Shown here piece after piece: positions 50,067 to 59,585 of a DNA stretch of 64,000 nucleotides; the first letter of the stretch is position 1; every line of letters starts with the position of its first letter. The DNA is from Bernardetiaceae bacterium. Lineage in GTDB: Bacteria > Bacteroidota > Bacteroidia > Cytophagales > Bernardetiaceae. The position numbers and the translations under genes were made by a program. The notes below the pieces were generated by a model. That model searched no databases. It had not been told where the DNA came from and was given only the letters and a program-made list of their open reading frames with translations. The stretch lies in assembly GCA_020832465.1 (NCBI GenBank), contig JAFIER010000119.1, positions 1 through 64,000 on the forward strand, given 5' to 3'.

Positions 50067-51611
50067 CTATAAAACCTCAGGCTCTTCCTCAAGCCCGCTC
50101 CCCTTTCTTGCACGTTCAAAAATTGGAATGCCATCATAACGCCAAGTTATGCCCTGCAACTCCTCGGCGATATAAAACCTTGCACTGCGATAATACAGTG
50201 GGTAGAAATTATATTGTTCAGAAATAAAATTACGTGCTTTGTTATAATAAAAAATTCTTTGTGTTGGATTTTTATGGCTATGTGCAAGATTGGCGTGCGT
50301 GTGCCAAAGTTTGTACTCTGCAGTGTCCAAAAAGCTCCAGGTTTGTAACTCTTCATAAAAAGGTAGGCTCACTTCTAAGAATTCTGCGCGATTGCCTGCT
50401 TCTACGTCAACGGTTTCTGTATTTAGCCCTACCGCCTTCCACTCTGCAGCTATGCTTTCTGTCCAATACTCTTTTTGCATGATGGGGATAAGGGGGTCGT
50501 AGTTTGATGGCAGTGTATCGGGTAGCAATTGTTTGGCACGCAAAGGGTTGTATTCAAATTCATTAACTTTGATTTCCAAATTACTTGGAAATACAAAATT
50601 ATAAATTTTTTCATTTGATTTCTGCCACAATATTGGTGTTTTTTGCGCTAAGGTTTCGGTATTGATGCTATAACGCAGTGCTCTACTCCAAGCGTAATTT
50701 GTCCATAATATTTTTTTTTGATGTTTCTTATTATTAACAAACATCAAAACTAAGGCTTGGGCCGTAGGAATATCTTCGCTATAAAAAGGTCTTTTTTCAG
50801 CATAATCTTGGGCATCATCTATAAAAGTAGCTACTTCTTTTTTAGTATTTGCCCAGAATATATCGTTAATCTGCTTAAAAAATAAGGCAGAGCGGTCTTC
50901 TGGATCTTGTTTTCCTGTGCGCAAATAAATTTTTGGTGTATAAGGCAATGCTTTGTAGTTCAAATCTTTTTTAAAGTAAAATGGATTTGCAGCAAGTATC
51001 CAGTCTTCTGTAGTTTCCTTTTCGATGTAGTAAGCACCCGAGCTATATTTTCCTATATCTGCTTGCGATGTTTGGGCTGGCAGAACTGCAAAAACAGGTG
51101 CAGCCAATAGATTCTGCAAGGCATAATATGGTGTTTTTAGGTATATAGATAAGATTTTTCCTTCATTTAGACTTTCCATACGCTCGAGGCGTTCGGCAAA
51201 AAACTTTACCGCAGGTAGCGTAGGCACTTGTTCGATAAGCCGCTCGAAGCTATAGATTACATCTTCTGCTTTGATTGGTTTTTTCAAACACTCCCTTCCT
51301 TCTTGATAAACAAAATAAGCATCTTCGCGCAAGCGAATACGCATCAAAAAAAGCTCTTCATCATCAAAAATTTCATAAGATTTAGCAATTGCAGGATATA
51401 CAAGCCCATCATCACCCACTTCAAAAAGTCCTTGATAAATTTGTGCTTGAATAAGTGCATTCGAGTGGCTCAAGCCTTGCGCCGTGGGGTCTAAGGACGT
51501 GATGCGCTCAGCGAGTACAAAACGAATTTTATTTTGCTTATCTTGTGTATCACCACAAGCACACAAGATAAAGAAAGTAGCAAAAATCAAAAACAGGGAA
51601 CAAGAAGACAT
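50067..51611 (-). CDS. ABC-type peptide/solute-binding lipoprotein (SBP family 5)
   Basis: This 514-residue protein has a lipoprotein signal (FATFFILCAC, lipobox LCAC) and the SBP_bac_5 architecture. Near the start is LDPTAQGLSHSNALIQAQIY with YQGLFEV, then YPAIAKSYEIFDDEELFLMR and EDVIYSFERLI. A late WRYDGIPIF segment closes the lobe. Such proteins deliver peptides or similar solutes to an ABC transporter or serve as sensory receptors. No permease or ATPase gene is adjacent, so it is an orphan binding protein in this window. The upstream region carries a hairpin at 51671-51717. Confidence 0.88.
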   Translation of the reverse strand: MSSCSLFLIFATFFILCACGDTQDKQNKIRFVLAERITSLDPTAQGLSHSNALIQAQIYQGLFEVGDDGLVYPAIAKSYEIFDDEELFLMRIRLREDAYFVYQEGRECLKKPIKAEDVIYSFERLIEQVPTLPAVKFFAERLERMESLNEGKILSIYLKTPYYALQNLLAAPVFAVLPAQTSQADIGKYSSGAYYIEKETTEDWILAANPFYFKKDLNYKALPYTPKIYLRTGKQDPEDRSALFFKQINDIFWANTKKEVATFIDDAQDYAEKRPFYSEDIPTAQALVLMFVNNKKHQKKILWTNYAWSRALRYSINTETLAQKTPILWQKSNEKIYNFVFPSNLEIKVNEFEYNPLRAKQLLPDTLPSNYDPLIPIMQKEYWTESIAAEWKAVGLNTETVDVEAGNRAEFLEVSLPFYEELQTWSFLDTAEYKLWHTHANLAHSHKNPTQRIFYYNKARNFISEQYNFYPLYYRSARFYIAEELQGITWRYDGIPIFERARKGSGLEEEPEVL

Positions 51612-51670
51612 AACTAAAATCTTAGGATAGTGAGAAATAACAAATAACTATACATTCGCCAGCCAGAAAT

Positions 51671-51717
51671 CAATTATAGCAATAACATTTCTGAGCGAAG
51701 TGTTATTGCTATAATTG
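51671..51717. repeat. 17-bp-arm hairpin with MITE-like right end
   Basis: CAATTATAGCAATAACA (51671-51687) and TGTTATTGCTATAATTG (51701-51717) are exact complements with 13 bases between. AGCAAAGTTATCGTGCGTCC just after resembles a worn right end of the MITE-like family. CATTCGCCAGCCAG before it recurs near 16095 and 57575. Confidence 0.72.
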
Positions 51718-51724
51718 AGCAAAG

Positions 51725-52780
51725 TTATCGTGCGTCCAGATCAGATTGCCAGCTATCCAAAAATACCAGAACCTGCTGATTAAAAGCCTCCGGCTGCTCA
51801 AAAGGCAATAGATGCCCTGCCTCTGGGACTAATACAACCTTTGCATAAGGCAGTTTATCAGCAGCAATATTAGCAATATTATGAGTTTTAAGATGCTTAT
51901 TGAGATAGGGATTTGGGATAAGTTTATCTTGCTCACCATAAATCACCAAACAAGGAATTTCTATATGAGCAAGTTGTTCACGCACAGGGTTAGCAAGCAT
52001 AGCTACTATACATTTTTCAATCCATTGGGCATAAATACGCCGTTTTTTAGCATCGGCTTGCAAAGCAAGTCGCTTCTGAATCAGGGCTTCTGCCTGCGCT
52101 GGCATGCTGTAAAAGTTTTGTGCGTAGGCATTGCGAATATCGGATTCACTTTGATTTTCAAATAATTTTGATTTACTAAATGATTTAATCATTGTTTTTT
52201 GCACGGTAGAAAAATGCTCTATTCCAGCAGGAGATGCGAGTATGAGTTTTTGTACTTTTTGCGGGTATTTTAAAGTAAAATTTGCGCTTATCAATCCGCC
52301 CATAGAATGCCCAATGAGTACAAAGGCATTGAGGTTTAATTTTTCGGCCAACTGTCCTATAGATTCAGCAAAGAAGTCAATTAAGTCTTCGGCTTTTATG
52401 TTCTGCTTTTGTGGTGCTTCAGAGTCTCCGTAGCCGGGCAGGTCTATGACTATACATCTGTTATGGGCAGCGAGTTCGTCGAGGTTTCTCTGCCAATGAG
52501 CTGCGGATCCTCCTAAGCCGTGCACAAAAAGCAATGTATTTAGGCCTTTTCCTCTATCATAGTAGGCTATATGCAAGCCGTTATCTATTTGCGTGAATAA
52601 TTTTTCACTTTCTTTTACAAGTGCATCTGCTGCGGTCTGTGTTTGTTTGTATTTTTCTTTTTCTGACTCTTTTGGGCCTTCTTTTTCAGGGGAAAAGAAG
52701 GCTTTTGTTTTTTGCCAAATTACCCTTACAGTTTTAATCAGTTTTTTAAACCATTTTTGATACGTATTCCAGAAGCCCAT
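51725..52780 (-). CDS. Alpha/beta-hydrolase
   Basis: This 351-residue protein has a charged N-terminal extension of about 65 residues (WNTYQKWFKKLIKTVRVIWQ then a K/E-rich segment) before the alpha/beta-hydrolase core. Core elements are LLFVHGLGGSAAHWQRNL (oxyanion HG), VIDLPGYGDSEAPQKQN, the nucleophile elbow VLIGHSMGGLISAN (Ser) and a late catalytic region PEAGHLLPFEQPEAF (His). The acid is in the IYGEQDKLIP strand. This is a typical serine esterase-type fold; the substrate cannot be read from sequence. It lies on the minus strand with a repeat-rich upstream stretch and is probably monocistronic. Confidence 0.92.
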   Translation of the reverse strand: MGFWNTYQKWFKKLIKTVRVIWQKTKAFFSPEKEGPKESEKEKYKQTQTAADALVKESEKLFTQIDNGLHIAYYDRGKGLNTLLFVHGLGGSAAHWQRNLDELAAHNRCIVIDLPGYGDSEAPQKQNIKAEDLIDFFAESIGQLAEKLNLNAFVLIGHSMGGLISANFTLKYPQKVQKLILASPAGIEHFSTVQKTMIKSFSKSKLFENQSESDIRNAYAQNFYSMPAQAEALIQKRLALQADAKKRRIYAQWIEKCIVAMLANPVREQLAHIEIPCLVIYGEQDKLIPNPYLNKHLKTHNIANIAADKLPYAKVVLVPEAGHLLPFEQPEAFNQQVLVFLDSWQSDLDAR

Positions 52781-52851
52781 AATTAGGTGTTTTTGAGTAA
52801 ATAATTAGACATTCGGCCCTTAGCCATTTATTTGAGACATGTTCTATCTAC

Positions 52852-52988
52852 TTGCTAAGGGGTGGGTGTACGACAACTTTGCTAAATTAAACCAGCAATA
52901 ACATTTCCCTCCAGCAATAACATTTCTTTGAGCCATGTTATTGCTAAGCCCATTTAGCAAAGCTGTTGTGTCGTACGCCCTTGCTAAA
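52852..52988 (+). mobile_element. MITE-like element copy with 7/8-matching target duplication
   Basis: The element (52860-52980) begins with a doubled GGGTGGGTGTACGACAACTT and ends AGCTGTTGTGTCGTACGCCC. TTGCTAAG at 52852-52859 and TTGCTAAA at 52981-52988 are near-identical flanks. The interior contains two AGCAATAACATTT hairpin halves, one duplicated. Confidence 0.78.
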
Positions 52989-53057
52989 CGTGCTGCTGTT
53001 TATTTGAATTAAGAAAATTAGCTGTGCTTATGTGCATCTTGTAGGAATCGGTTTCAA

Positions 53058-53090
53058 AAAAAGCCCCTACTTTTAAGACAGGGGCTTTTT
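53058..53090. terminator. gap terminator
   Basis: AAAAAGCCCCT and AGGGGCTTTTT pair perfectly around 11 bases. It sits 27 bases beyond the gap stop, with A/T tails on both strands. Confidence 0.88.
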
Positions 53091-53116
53091 GTATATTTTC
53101 ACTGTATATATTTTGC

Positions 53117-54118
53117 TTAACCGATTTTAGCGATCAAATCAGCAGTTCGGTTTGAGTATCCGGCTTCGTTGTCGTACCAACCAATAACTTTGATGAGCTT
53201 TCCATTGGCAAAAGTCATGCCTGAGTCGAAAACGCAAGAGTGTGGATTACCGATAATATCTACGGATACGAGCGGTTCGTCCGAGTATTCTAAATATCCT
53301 TTAAGTGCGCCTTGCGATGCAGCTTTCATAGCGGCATTGATTTCTTCGGCAGTAGCTTCTTTTTTCAAAAGTACGGTAAAATCTGTAAGCGAGCCATCAA
53401 TAACAGGCACACGTGTAGCACAGCCGTCGAGCTTACCAGCGAGGTGTGGTAGTACTAATCCTACTGCGCGTGCTGCACCTGTAGAAGTGGGTATGATAGA
53501 TTGCGCTGCGGCCCGCGCACGTCTTAAATCTTTATGTGGGGCATCTTGAATATTTTGGTCAGAGGTATAGGCGTGTACAGTTGTGATATATCCTTGTTCG
53601 ATGCCGAAGGTATCGTCTAATACTTTTGCCATAGGTGCGAGGCAGTTGGTCGTGCAAGAGGCGTTAGACAGAATATCTTCTGAGCCGTCGAGGATATTGT
53701 CATTTACACCGAGTACAACGGTTTTGATGTCTGCTCCTTTGGCAGGTGCGGAGATAACCACTTTTTTAGCTCCAGCGGTTAGGTGTTTTCCGGCGCCGTT
53801 TCTATCTGTAAAAATACCTGTAGATTCGAGCACAACATCAATATTATGCGTTTTCCACGGCAGTGCCTCTGGATTGCGCTCTGCTAATACTTTAATAGCT
53901 TTACCATTTACGACAAAACCCTCATCGCTCGGTGCAATTTCGCCCGTAAATTTACCGTGTACGGAGTCGTATTTAAAAAGGTGAGCTAATGTTTGCTTAT
54001 CGCTAAGGTCGTTAATAGCTACGACTTCGATAGCAGGATTATCAAGAAGCACTTTGAAGGTGAGTCGTCCGATACGACCGAAGCCGTTGATGGCGACGCG
54101 GATTTTCTTTTCAGCCAT
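53117..54118 (-). CDS. gap: Glyceraldehyde-3-phosphate dehydrogenase
   Basis: This 333-residue enzyme oxidises glyceraldehyde-3-phosphate with NAD+ and phosphate in glycolysis. The N-terminal NAD fold starts VAINGFGRIGRLTFKVLL, and the catalytic Cys is in SNASCTTNCLAPMAKVLD (about residue 155). IPTSTGAARAVGLVLPHLAG and WYDNEAGYSNRTADLI are the standard C-terminal signatures. Length and motifs are canonical. It is a single gene with its own terminator, and its upstream region of 400 bases contains only repeats. Confidence 0.98.
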   Translation of the reverse strand: MAEKKIRVAINGFGRIGRLTFKVLLDNPAIEVVAINDLSDKQTLAHLFKYDSVHGKFTGEIAPSDEGFVVNGKAIKVLAERNPEALPWKTHNIDVVLESTGIFTDRNGAGKHLTAGAKKVVISAPAKGADIKTVVLGVNDNILDGSEDILSNASCTTNCLAPMAKVLDDTFGIEQGYITTVHAYTSDQNIQDAPHKDLRRARAAAQSIIPTSTGAARAVGLVLPHLAGKLDGCATRVPVIDGSLTDFTVLLKKEATAEEINAAMKAASQGALKGYLEYSDEPLVSVDIIGNPHSCVFDSGMTFANGKLIKVIGWYDNEAGYSNRTADLIAKIG

Positions 54119-54170
54119 AATTTTAAAAATTCAGTATGTTATTATGTAGAGGTATAATAAGCCTTCTCAC

Positions 54171-54286
54171 TTTTGAGTGGCGTACTTCGGGTTATTCAAT
54201 TGCCTATAAAAGATAGAAATGGCATTTCTTTGAGCAACGATTATTTCTATGATTTAGCAAACTTTGTCGTACGCCCCTTTTTGAGA
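54171..54286 (+). mobile_element. MITE-like element, degenerate copy
   Basis: The right end GCAAACTTTGTCGTACGCCC is well kept; the left end GGCGTACTTCGGG is worn. TTTTGAG occurs at 54171-54177 and again at 54279-54285, consistent with a target duplication of at least 7 bases. Confidence 0.62.
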
Positions 54287-54424
54287 ATGGCCTTAAAAAC
54301 TATTGCAAATTTAACCTATAGATTGCAAAGAATAAAATGTAGCGAAGGCTTAATGCGAATACTTTGGTAATATTTATTTTGGCAAAATAATATTTTTGTT
54401 TTAAAGATTTTGTTATCAAAACCT

Positions 54425-54457
54425 AAAACCCACTTTTATAGGTTAAAAGTGGGTTTT
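54425..54457 (-). terminator. Terminator of the YceI-family gene
   Basis: AAAACCCACTTTTA and TAAAAGTGGGTTTT pair perfectly around 5 bases, 63 bases downstream of the stop on the minus strand. Confidence 0.82.
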
Positions 54458-54519
54458 AAACTAATTAACTTGCAAAAGTAATATTTCTCAAAGAAATTTT
54501 AATTGCGATAAGATAGTGG

Positions 54520-55206
54520 CTATTCGCAGTCTTTGTTGAGCTGCGCTGTGATGCGTACCTCTACTTGCGGCCATAGTTTGCTTATTCCGTCAGCACCTTT
54601 ATGCAAATCATCGCAAACTTCATTGAGTTTGTTCAAAGCGGGCATAGCGTCCCAAATGCTTACGTCCATTTCCCCTTTGATTTCGATTTTGCCGTTGTCG
54701 TCAATCGTATATTTTACGGGTAGCTCTTTTTCCTGCTCATTCATAATAAAGCTAATAATACCTTCACCAGATTTTGCATCGCCATCAATACTTTTAAAAG
54801 AGCCTTTCATGGCTTCTGTATTGCTCAAAGTACCGAAAAAATGCTGTCTTATTTTGCCATCTCGGTCGGGGTCGTTAGAGTCCACACTAGCTACGGGGAT
54901 TTCGAAGCTTGCATTTTTGAGTAGCTCTATTGGATTTTCAGCCTGCTCCGTGGTTTGGATTTTTACATCTCTAAACTGCCCACTTACGCCTGTTTTTTCT
55001 GTAAATTTAAAAGCAGTCCAACTTACTTTGACATCGCCATTGTTGTAGCTATACATGCATTTTTCGGCAGTCTGTTCGCCTTCTTGTGAAGTTTCAGTAT
55101 CCTCTGATGATGCCGAGCTATCTTCAGCTTTTTGCTCTGCACCTCCGCAGGCTACAAAAAAGAATGATAGAATAGTTATCCAAAGCACATTTTTTAATGT
55201 TGTCAT
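54520..55206 (-). CDS. YceI-family lipoprotein
   Basis: This 228-residue protein has a lipoprotein signal VLWITILSFFFVACGG (lipobox VACG), a linker rich in S, E and T, and a YceI-like beta-barrel domain. Recognisable parts are DVKVSWTAFKFTEKTGVSGQ, LKNASFEIPVASVDSNDPDR, IRQHFFGTLSNTEAMKGSF, and ELPVKYTIDDNGKIEIKGE. YceI proteins have a lipocalin-like fold and bind isoprenoid-type lipids. The exact ligand is unknown. It is on the minus strand with a good terminator, and its upstream neighbour, 155 bases away, is a two-TM protein. Confidence 0.88.
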   Translation of the reverse strand: MTTLKNVLWITILSFFFVACGGAEQKAEDSSASSEDTETSQEGEQTAEKCMYSYNNGDVKVSWTAFKFTEKTGVSGQFRDVKIQTTEQAENPIELLKNASFEIPVASVDSNDPDRDGKIRQHFFGTLSNTEAMKGSFKSIDGDAKSGEGIISFIMNEQEKELPVKYTIDDNGKIEIKGEMDVSIWDAMPALNKLNEVCDDLHKGADGISKLWPQVEVRITAQLNKDCE

Positions 55207-55361
55207 AATTTGTTTTTGTGTTTGTAAAAGTTTGAAAATAGTAAATTCTTAACGAGTTACTACAAATATAACTTTTGATACGCTAAAAAGTTAGTAAAAT
55301 GTGTCTAAATCTTTAGGAATAGTTTTGTGAGGCGTGCATAGTTTTTCAAAAAAGATAGCAC

Positions 55362-55796
55362 TTACCCCCATGTTATCTTCTTGATTTTGAGCAAGCAAAC
55401 TACCCAAAGCACAAGCGCAAGTGGCATAAAAATAGCAAAACTGACTTTATCCTGCCAAAGACAGGCAGGATTATAACCAAGCGGTGCTTTCAAAGGGTCG
55501 CCTTTTAAGTGTGTAAAAAAAATACTATCCCCTTGATTATGCCTCGCACTTATATCAGGCACAGCTATGGTAGTAGCTATTTGATAATAACTACTATCGT
55601 ATAAATAGGTAAGAAATACCTGCTGCGAATGTTTTCCCGATAAGCCTATAAGCTTAACTGCGGCTTTGCCTGTTTCCAAATCATATATTAGCTCTCTGCC
55701 AACATAATTTCTGGTCATAAAAAAATACATCATAAGCGGCGCTAATATGATAACTAAGACACAAGCAAGCACTTTGATTTGTTTTTTGTTATTCAT
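55362..55796 (-). CDS. Two-TM membrane protein, DUF3592-like
   Basis: This 144-residue protein has TM1 at about 9-27 (VLACVLVIILAPLMMYFFMT) and TM2 at about 116-136 (VSFAIFMPLALVLWVVCLL). Between them is an extracytoplasmic domain of about 90 residues with AVKLIGLSGKHSQQVFLTYL and GDPLKAPLGYNPACL. The layout (short N-term, TM, beta-rich loop, TM) is that of DUF3592-like proteins, but the match is weak. It is 8 bases downstream of the Na/Pi transporter gene (minus strand), so probably in one operon. Confidence 0.62.
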   Translation of the reverse strand: MNNKKQIKVLACVLVIILAPLMMYFFMTRNYVGRELIYDLETGKAAVKLIGLSGKHSQQVFLTYLYDSSYYQIATTIAVPDISARHNQGDSIFFTHLKGDPLKAPLGYNPACLWQDKVSFAIFMPLALVLWVVCLLKIKKITWG

Positions 55797-55804
55797 AGTT
55801 ATCC

Positions 55805-56746
55805 TTATTTTGCACTATTTTCAGAATTTGTTTTTTCTTTTGTCAGAAAACGAGCTACTGGTGTAAGTAATGCTAAGGCAAAAAAGGATACAACAAGATT
55901 GAATATTAGATGCCCTATGGCTACTTGGTAGTCTAATGATGTATCAATTTGCTCGATTAATCTTATAAAAAAAGGGGTAACAGGAATAAAAACAAGCAAT
56001 CCTAAAACATTGAAAATCAGGTTAGCTACCGCCGCTCTTTTGGCATTGCGCGAGAGCGAAAGTGAAGCCAAAAGTGCAGTACTTGTCGTACCCAAATTTG
56101 AACCTACCACAATAGCTATAGCACCTGTAAGCCCTAATAAACCTTGTGAAGACAATATAATCGTAAGCCCCGTAGTTACAGAACTCGATTGCACAACAGC
56201 TGTAATAACTGTACCTGCAATGATGCCTATAGCAATATGATCGGCACGACCGAGCCAAGATACAAATTCTGGATTATCGCTCAAAGGTTTTAGTGCAATG
56301 CTTATCTGTTGCAAGCTAAAAAGTATCAAACCTAAATAAAAAATAGATTTGCCTACAAGCTGTACTCTAAAAGGAATAATACTCACTACAGTACCTAAGA
56401 TAAGCAAAATACTACCTAAATTATCAAGTTTGAAAGCGACAAGCCAAGCAGTAAATGTAGTACCCAAATTTGCACCTATCAAAATTGAGAGGCTATTATA
56501 AAAACTAATGACACCAGAATCTACAAGCGCTACAGTAATAGAACTCACAGCACTACTCGATTGAATGATTGCTGTTATCAATGCACCGAGTAAAAAACCT
56601 TGTAAACGATTTTTCGTAATTTTAGTAAGCCAAACATTGAGTTTATCGGCCCCCAGCTCTTGCAACTCTTTCGAGAAACCTCGCAAACTAAATAAAAAAA
56701 GTGTTATCGCAGCCACAGCCGTAATAGCAGTATTAAATAGGCTCAT
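55805..56746 (-). CDS. Na/phosphate cotransporter family protein
   Basis: The start is set at the Met beginning MSLFNTAITAVAAITLFLFS (about 56746). A longer frame would need a TTG codon at 56797. The protein is about 313 residues with 8-9 TM helices and the two inverted repeats that mark the PNaS family, each with a QSSS motif: GALITAIIQSSSAVSSITVA and IIAGTVITAVVQSSSVTTGL. The ILIGANLGTTFTAWL and IVVGSNLGTTSTALLA segments follow each repeat. These proteins couple Na+ to phosphate, or export phosphate. The C-terminal PhoU-like domain of longer relatives is absent. The 8-base gap to the two-TM gene suggests an operon. Confidence 0.9.
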   Translation of the reverse strand: MSLFNTAITAVAAITLFLFSLRGFSKELQELGADKLNVWLTKITKNRLQGFLLGALITAIIQSSSAVSSITVALVDSGVISFYNSLSILIGANLGTTFTAWLVAFKLDNLGSILLILGTVVSIIPFRVQLVGKSIFYLGLILFSLQQISIALKPLSDNPEFVSWLGRADHIAIGIIAGTVITAVVQSSSVTTGLTIILSSQGLLGLTGAIAIVVGSNLGTTSTALLASLSLSRNAKRAAVANLIFNVLGLLVFIPVTPFFIRLIEQIDTSLDYQVAIGHLIFNLVVSFFALALLTPVARFLTKEKTNSENSAK

Positions 56747-57072
56747 CAGGATTGCGTTTGAATGTAAGGATTTTTTATTAAAAATTTGTTTGCACAAATA
56801 TAAAGCATATTTTTGGTAGTTTCCAAAGTCTGTAGTTCAAAAAGTCTTTGAGTCAGTAAAAATGGGTGTACGACAACTTTGCTAAATTAGCTCCGAAATA
56901 ACATTTCTGACAGAAATCTTATTTATATAACTCACTAAGCATCAATAATTAACAGTTTTCGAAAAACTGTTATTGCTGGCTAGCGGATATATACTCCTAT
57001 ACGTTTTGGCATTATTTTTATACTTTGTAAGTAGAAATCACATTATCCTTATCTCTAAATACAATAATTAGC
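56747..57072. other. Divergent intergenic region with MITE-like fragment
   Basis: About 326 bases. A left end GGGTGTACGACAACTTTGCT at 56864 opens a MITE-like element, but I see no matching right end; a hairpin AACAGTTTT...AAAACTGTT follows at about 56951-56971. The promoter for the RlpA-like gene should lie near 57001-57040; TATACTTTG at about 57019 resembles, but does not match exactly, the -7 consensus. Confidence 0.55.
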
Positions 57073-57474
57073 ATGCAAAAATTCAATTTTATTTTCATTA
57101 AAGCTTTCTTTTTCAGCATTTTCATATTGCTTTTAAGCAGCTGTGATAGCGAGCTTTTTGCACCTGATGACTCTACTAATGATAACTTTGTAGAATACGG
57201 CATCGCTTCCTACTACGCCGATTTATACGAAGGCAGGCCTACGGCAAGTGGTGAAATATTTAGACAAGATTTGATGACGGCAGCCCATAAAACACTCCCT
57301 TTTGGTACGATGCTCACCGTTACAAATCTTGCTAACGGCAAAAGTATTCGTGTGCGCGTCAATGATAGGGGTCCCTTTGTAGCAGGGCGGATTATTGATT
57401 TGACAAGAAAAGGGGCAGAGGAGTTAGATTTTATTCGGCAGGGGCTTACTGATGTCAGGATTGAAGCGGATTAG
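57073..57474 (+). CDS. RlpA-like lipoprotein (double-psi beta-barrel)
   Basis: This 133-residue protein has the lipoprotein signal SIFILLLSSCDSE (lipobox LSSC) and a single RlpA/DPBB domain. YGIASYYADLYEGRPTASGE is the start of the barrel, MTAAHKTLPFGTMLTVTNLA is typical, and the C-terminal VRVNDRGPFVAGRIIDLTRK holds the conserved Asp/Arg/Gly signature. RlpA enzymes act on denuded septal peptidoglycan as lytic transglycosylases in some bacteria. The SPOR domain of Gram-negative RlpA is absent, so septal targeting may differ. It is a single gene with repeats on both sides. Confidence 0.9.
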   Translation: MQKFNFIFIKAFFFSIFILLLSSCDSELFAPDDSTNDNFVEYGIASYYADLYEGRPTASGEIFRQDLMTAAHKTLPFGTMLTVTNLANGKSIRVRVNDRGPFVAGRIIDLTRKGAEELDFIRQGLTDVRIEAD

Positions 57475-57499
57475 CAGTCGCTATCTCGTACACATTATT

Positions 57500-57600
57500 T
57501 TTGCATATCGTGGATTTTGCAACCCCCAGGCTATGCAAAAATGAGCTTAGAAATAGCAATTCTCAAAGAAATGTTATTTCTGGATAGCGAATGTCTGGTA
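57500..57600. repeat. Composite palindromic repeat downstream of the RlpA-like gene
   Basis: GCATATCGTGG and GCTATGCAAAAATG recall the element at 21642-21689. GAAATAGCAATTCTCAAAG and AAATGTTATTTCTGGATAGC form the usual AAATAACATTT hairpin in worn form. GGTAGTATGAG near 57597 echoes the outer TAGTATG end. Confidence 0.65.
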
Positions 57601-57618
57601 GTATGAGTTGCTATAAAA

Positions 57619-57663
57619 AAAGTTAGAAGTAAGATTTCCAAGCGCAACCTTACTTCTAACTTT
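57619..57663 (-). terminator. acs terminator
   Basis: AAAGTTAGAAGTAAG and CTTACTTCTAACTTT pair perfectly around 15 bases, 27 bases past the acs stop on the minus strand. Confidence 0.82.
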
Positions 57664-57689
57664 ACTTTTATCGAACTAACTTTCAAAGT

Positions 57690-59585
57690 TTATACGCCCG
57701 CCTTTTCTTTGATTTCTTCTACGACTGTAGGGTCAATCAAAGTAGAGGTATCACCGAGTTGGTCTGTTGCACCTTCGGCAATTTTGCGTAAAATACGTCT
57801 CATAATTTTGCCGGAACGCGTTTTGGGCAACCCACTTACCATCAAAACTTTATCTGGTTTAGCAATCGGACCGATAACGCGCGATACAGTAGCTATAATT
57901 TCTTTGAGCATTGTATCATTATCTTTTCCACTATTTTCATCACAGATTACAAAAGCATAAATGCCCTGTCCTTTGATTTCGTGTGGGTATCCAACTACTG
58001 CGGATTCTATCACGCTTTCGTTCATATTGATAGCATCTTCGACTTCTGCAGTGCCTATGCGGTGTCCAGAAACGTTGATAACATCATCTACACGTCCGAG
58101 TATGCGGTAGTAACCATCTTCATCTCTTCGGCAACCGTCTCCGGTGAAATAGTATCCTGCGTATGTAGAGAAATAGACTTGCTTGCATCGTTCGTGGTCG
58201 CCATAAGTGGTGCGTATCATAGATGGCCATGGGAATTTGATGCAAAGATTTCCTTGTACGTTATTTCCTTCGAGCTCATTTCCATCTTGATCTAAAAGTA
58301 CGGGTTGCACACCAGGTAGCGGCAGTGTGGCATAAGTAGGCTTCGTAGGAGTAACTCCCGCTAATGGAGAGATCATAATTCCACCTGTTTCGGTTTGCCA
58401 CCAAGTATCTACGATAGGGCATCGTCTTTTTCCGATGTGTTCATGATACCAATCCCAAGCTTCTTCGTTGATAGGTTCTCCTACCGTACCGAGGACGCGA
58501 AGCGAGCTAAGGTCGTATTTATTGACAAATTCTAAACCTTTAGCTTGCAAAGCTCGTATCGCCGTAGGTGCAGTATAGAATGTATTGACTTTGTATTTAT
58601 CTACAATTTCCCAGAAACGCCCAGCATCGGGGAAAGTTGGTACACCTTCAAACATAACAGTAGTTGCGCCAGCGAGTAGCGGTCCGTACACGATGTAAGA
58701 GTGCCCTGTAATCCAGCCAATATCAGCGGTACACCAATAGACATCGCCCTCTTCGTATTGGAATACATTAGAGAATGAGTATTGGCTATACACCATATAT
58801 CCACCTCCATGATGTACAACTCCCTTAGGTTTGCCTGTAGAGCCGGAGGTATAAAGGATAAACAAGGGATCTTCGGAGTCCATGACTTCTGCTTGACAGG
58901 TTTTTTCAGCTTTGCTTACTTCGTCGTGCCACCAGCAATCTCTTCCTTCTTGCATCGTAACTTTGGCTTCTGTTCGCTTCAAGACAATACAGCTTGTAAT
59001 TGAAGTACAGTTTTCTAAGGCTTCATCAACGACATCTTTGACGGGGATATTTTTATTACCTCTGTAGTTTCCGTCAGATGTAATAACAACTTTAGCTTGT
59101 GCGTCATTGATACGGTCTGCTAATGCTGATGAGGAGAAACCAGCAAATACAATAGAATGTATAGCACCTACACGTGCGCATGCAAGCATAGCAATAGCCA
59201 ACTCGGGCACCATAGGCATATAAAGACATACTCTGTCTCCTTTTTGTACGCCTTTACTTTTTAGCACGTTCGAGAACTCACATACTTTTTCGTGGAGCTG
59301 GCGATAAGTGAGCTCCACTTCGTTTTCGGAGGGGTCGTTGGGTTCCCAAATAATAGCTACTTGGTCTGCTTTGTTGAGTAGGTGTCTGTCAAGGCAGTTT
59401 TCGGTGATATTAAATTTAGCACCTTTAAACCATTCTGCTTTGTAGTCGTGGAAGTCCCACTCGAGGACTTTGTCCCATTTTTTTTGCCATAGAAAACGTT
59501 CTGCGACGTTGCTCCAGAAATTTTCAGGATTTTCTACGCTTTGGCGATAGGCTGTTGTGTAATCGTTTAATGTTCGGATTCGCAT
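57690..59585 (-). CDS. acs: Acetate-CoA ligase
   Basis: The start is placed at 59585 ([20 protein letters not shown]), giving about 631 residues. A longer frame from 59663 adds a Ser/Thr-rich tail with no family support. The enzyme makes acetyl-CoA from acetate, ATP and CoA. Signatures are the ATP-binding [20 protein letters not shown], the motif [33 protein letters not shown] for acyl substrate and hinge, [20 protein letters not shown], and the C-terminal [19 protein letters not shown] with the acetylatable Lys. All catalytic motifs are present. Reversible acetylation of this Lys is a known way of control for the family. It is a single gene with a perfect terminator. Confidence 0.97.
   Translation of the reverse strand: MRIRTLNDYTTAYRQSVENPENFWSNVAERFLWQKKWDKVLEWDFHDYKAEWFKGAKFNITENCLDRHLLNKADQVAIIWEPNDPSENEVELTYRQLHEKVCEFSNVLKSKGVQKGDRVCLYMPMVPELAIAMLACARVGAIHSIVFAGFSSSALADRINDAQAKVVITSDGNYRGNKNIPVKDVVDEALENCTSITSCIVLKRTEAKVTMQEGRDCWWHDEVSKAEKTCQAEVMDSEDPLFILYTSGSTGKPKGVVHHGGGYMVYSQYSFSNVFQYEEGDVYWCTADIGWITGHSYIVYGPLLAGATTVMFEGVPTFPDAGRFWEIVDKYKVNTFYTAPTAIRALQAKGLEFVNKYDLSSLRVLGTVGEPINEEAWDWYHEHIGKRRCPIVDTWWQTETGGIMISPLAGVTPTKPTYATLPLPGVQPVLLDQDGNELEGNNVQGNLCIKFPWPSMIRTTYGDHERCKQVYFSTYAGYYFTGDGCRRDEDGYYRILGRVDDVINVSGHRIGTAEVEDAINMNESVIESAVVGYPHEIKGQGIYAFVICDENSGKDNDTMLKEIIATVSRVIGPIAKPDKVLMVSGLPKTRSGKIMRRILRKIAEGATDQLGDTSTLIDPTVVEEIKEKAGV

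Larger units (their letters stand above)
52781..53116. other. Intergenic region between alpha/beta-hydrolase and gap
   Basis: About 336 bases holding a MITE-like element (52860-52980) and the gap terminator (53058-53090). I see no gene. Confidence 0.7.
54119..54519. other. Intergenic region upstream of gap, downstream of YceI
   Basis: About 400 bases holding a worn MITE-like element (54179-54278), a YceI terminator (54425-54457) and a damaged family hairpin near 54478-54505. The gap promoter must lie here, but no clean TAnnTTTG was identified. Confidence 0.65.

Noticed and set aside
54173-54370. 65-codon plus-strand frame upstream of gap
   Set aside because: It is made of a degenerate MITE-like element and lacks coding character.
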